Of a DNA stretch of 31,323 bases, positions 31,089 through 31,323 are shown piece after piece (the first letter of the stretch is position 1; each line of letters opens with the position of its first letter). Location: NCBI GenBank assembly GCA_905372235.1, contig CAJPOF010000020.1, positions 1-31,323 on the forward strand, written 5' to 3'. Made by a program: the position numbers and the translations under genes. The notes below the pieces were generated by a model. It was given only the letters and a program-made list of their open reading frames with translations. It was not told the origin of the DNA and searched no databases. The stretch is from an uncultured Treponema sp. Lineage in GTDB: Bacteria > Spirochaetota > Spirochaetia > Treponematales > Treponemataceae.

Positions 31089-31107
31089 AATATTTTCTGT
31101 AATGCAT

Positions 31108-31147
31108 CTGCCTAAGTTTGAAAAGTTTCGCATTCATTTTTAGGCAG
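31108..31147. repeat. 8-bp inverted repeat after the last lipoprotein gene
   Basis: CTGCCTAA (31108-31115) and TTAGGCAG (31140-31147) are perfect inverted arms with a 24-base spacer. It may be a weak terminator; no T run follows. I see nothing else in 31089-31323. Confidence 0.4.
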
Positions 31148-31323
31148 AGTAAGTGCAAATTTGTGCGTTGTCAGCGTTGAAACTGATGATGACTTTTGAA
31201 GAAAAATGCAGCCACTTCTTCGACCTCGTTCTAAAGTTCAATTTATTTTTTCACCAATCTTTGTTACCTAAAAAAAATATTCATTATTGCGATTGTAATA
31301 GCTGATTCCAATGAGTATTAGTT

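Overview
The window looks like chromosomal DNA of a treponeme-type spirochaete, probably a non-pathogenic gut or rumen Treponema. The reasons are inferential: moderate GC, a complete shikimate pathway of mixed gene types, Gly-linker lipoproteins with spirochaete-like lipoboxes, a beta-barrel outer-membrane protein, and a large TPR/GGDEF protein. No rRNA, tRNA, CRISPR array, transposase or phage gene was found.

Layout. 1-390: non-coding DNA with a long hairpin, a G11 tract and the cysK promoter. 391-2842: cysK, an array of inverted repeats, a lipoprotein with an in-frame 21-bp repeat, and an AlkD-like DNA alkylation repair gene. 3052-10277: one rightward operon, pheA-aroB-aroC-aroE/K-aroQ-aroA-DAHP synthase. 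It carries every step from erythrose-4-phosphate plus PEP to chorismate, and the branch to phenylpyruvate. 10652-13539 (leftward): pyrF and a pyrK-pyrD fusion for UMP synthesis. 13946-15591 (rightward): a beta-barrel protein and dCMP deaminase. 15953-19791 (leftward): a 1050-residue TPR-GGDEF protein followed by a TetR regulator, divergent from an acyl-CoA synthetase (19888-21810) across overlapping promoters. 21829-24053 (leftward): an Rsm22/METTL17-like protein and a NYN-OST-HTH protein. 24195-27821 (leftward): the operon ptsI-der-merR. 28234-31323: an AT-richer, accessory-looking end with a YD-repeat protein, two small membrane proteins, an XRE regulator and a lipoprotein.

Biology. The aro operon feeds aromatic amino acid synthesis, with phenylalanine control possible through the PheA ACT domain. 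The pyr genes and dCMP deaminase serve pyrimidine supply. Der, Rsm22-like and NYN proteins concern ribosome assembly or RNA. The GGDEF/TetR pair next to the acyl-CoA synthetase suggests a signalling unit tied to fatty-acid state.

The strongest non-textbook signals are: (1) a recurrent leaderless promoter geometry, with the -10 box ending 6-8 nt before the start codon and no ribosome binding site, at five genes; (2) a 149-bp multi-hairpin repeat placed twice between convergent genes, with a third partial copy whose stem shows compensatory changes; (3) a perfect 29-bp-arm inverted repeat behind cysK; (4) the gene fusions pyrK-pyrD and aroE-aroK. No clearly new multi-gene system could be demonstrated by reading alone.
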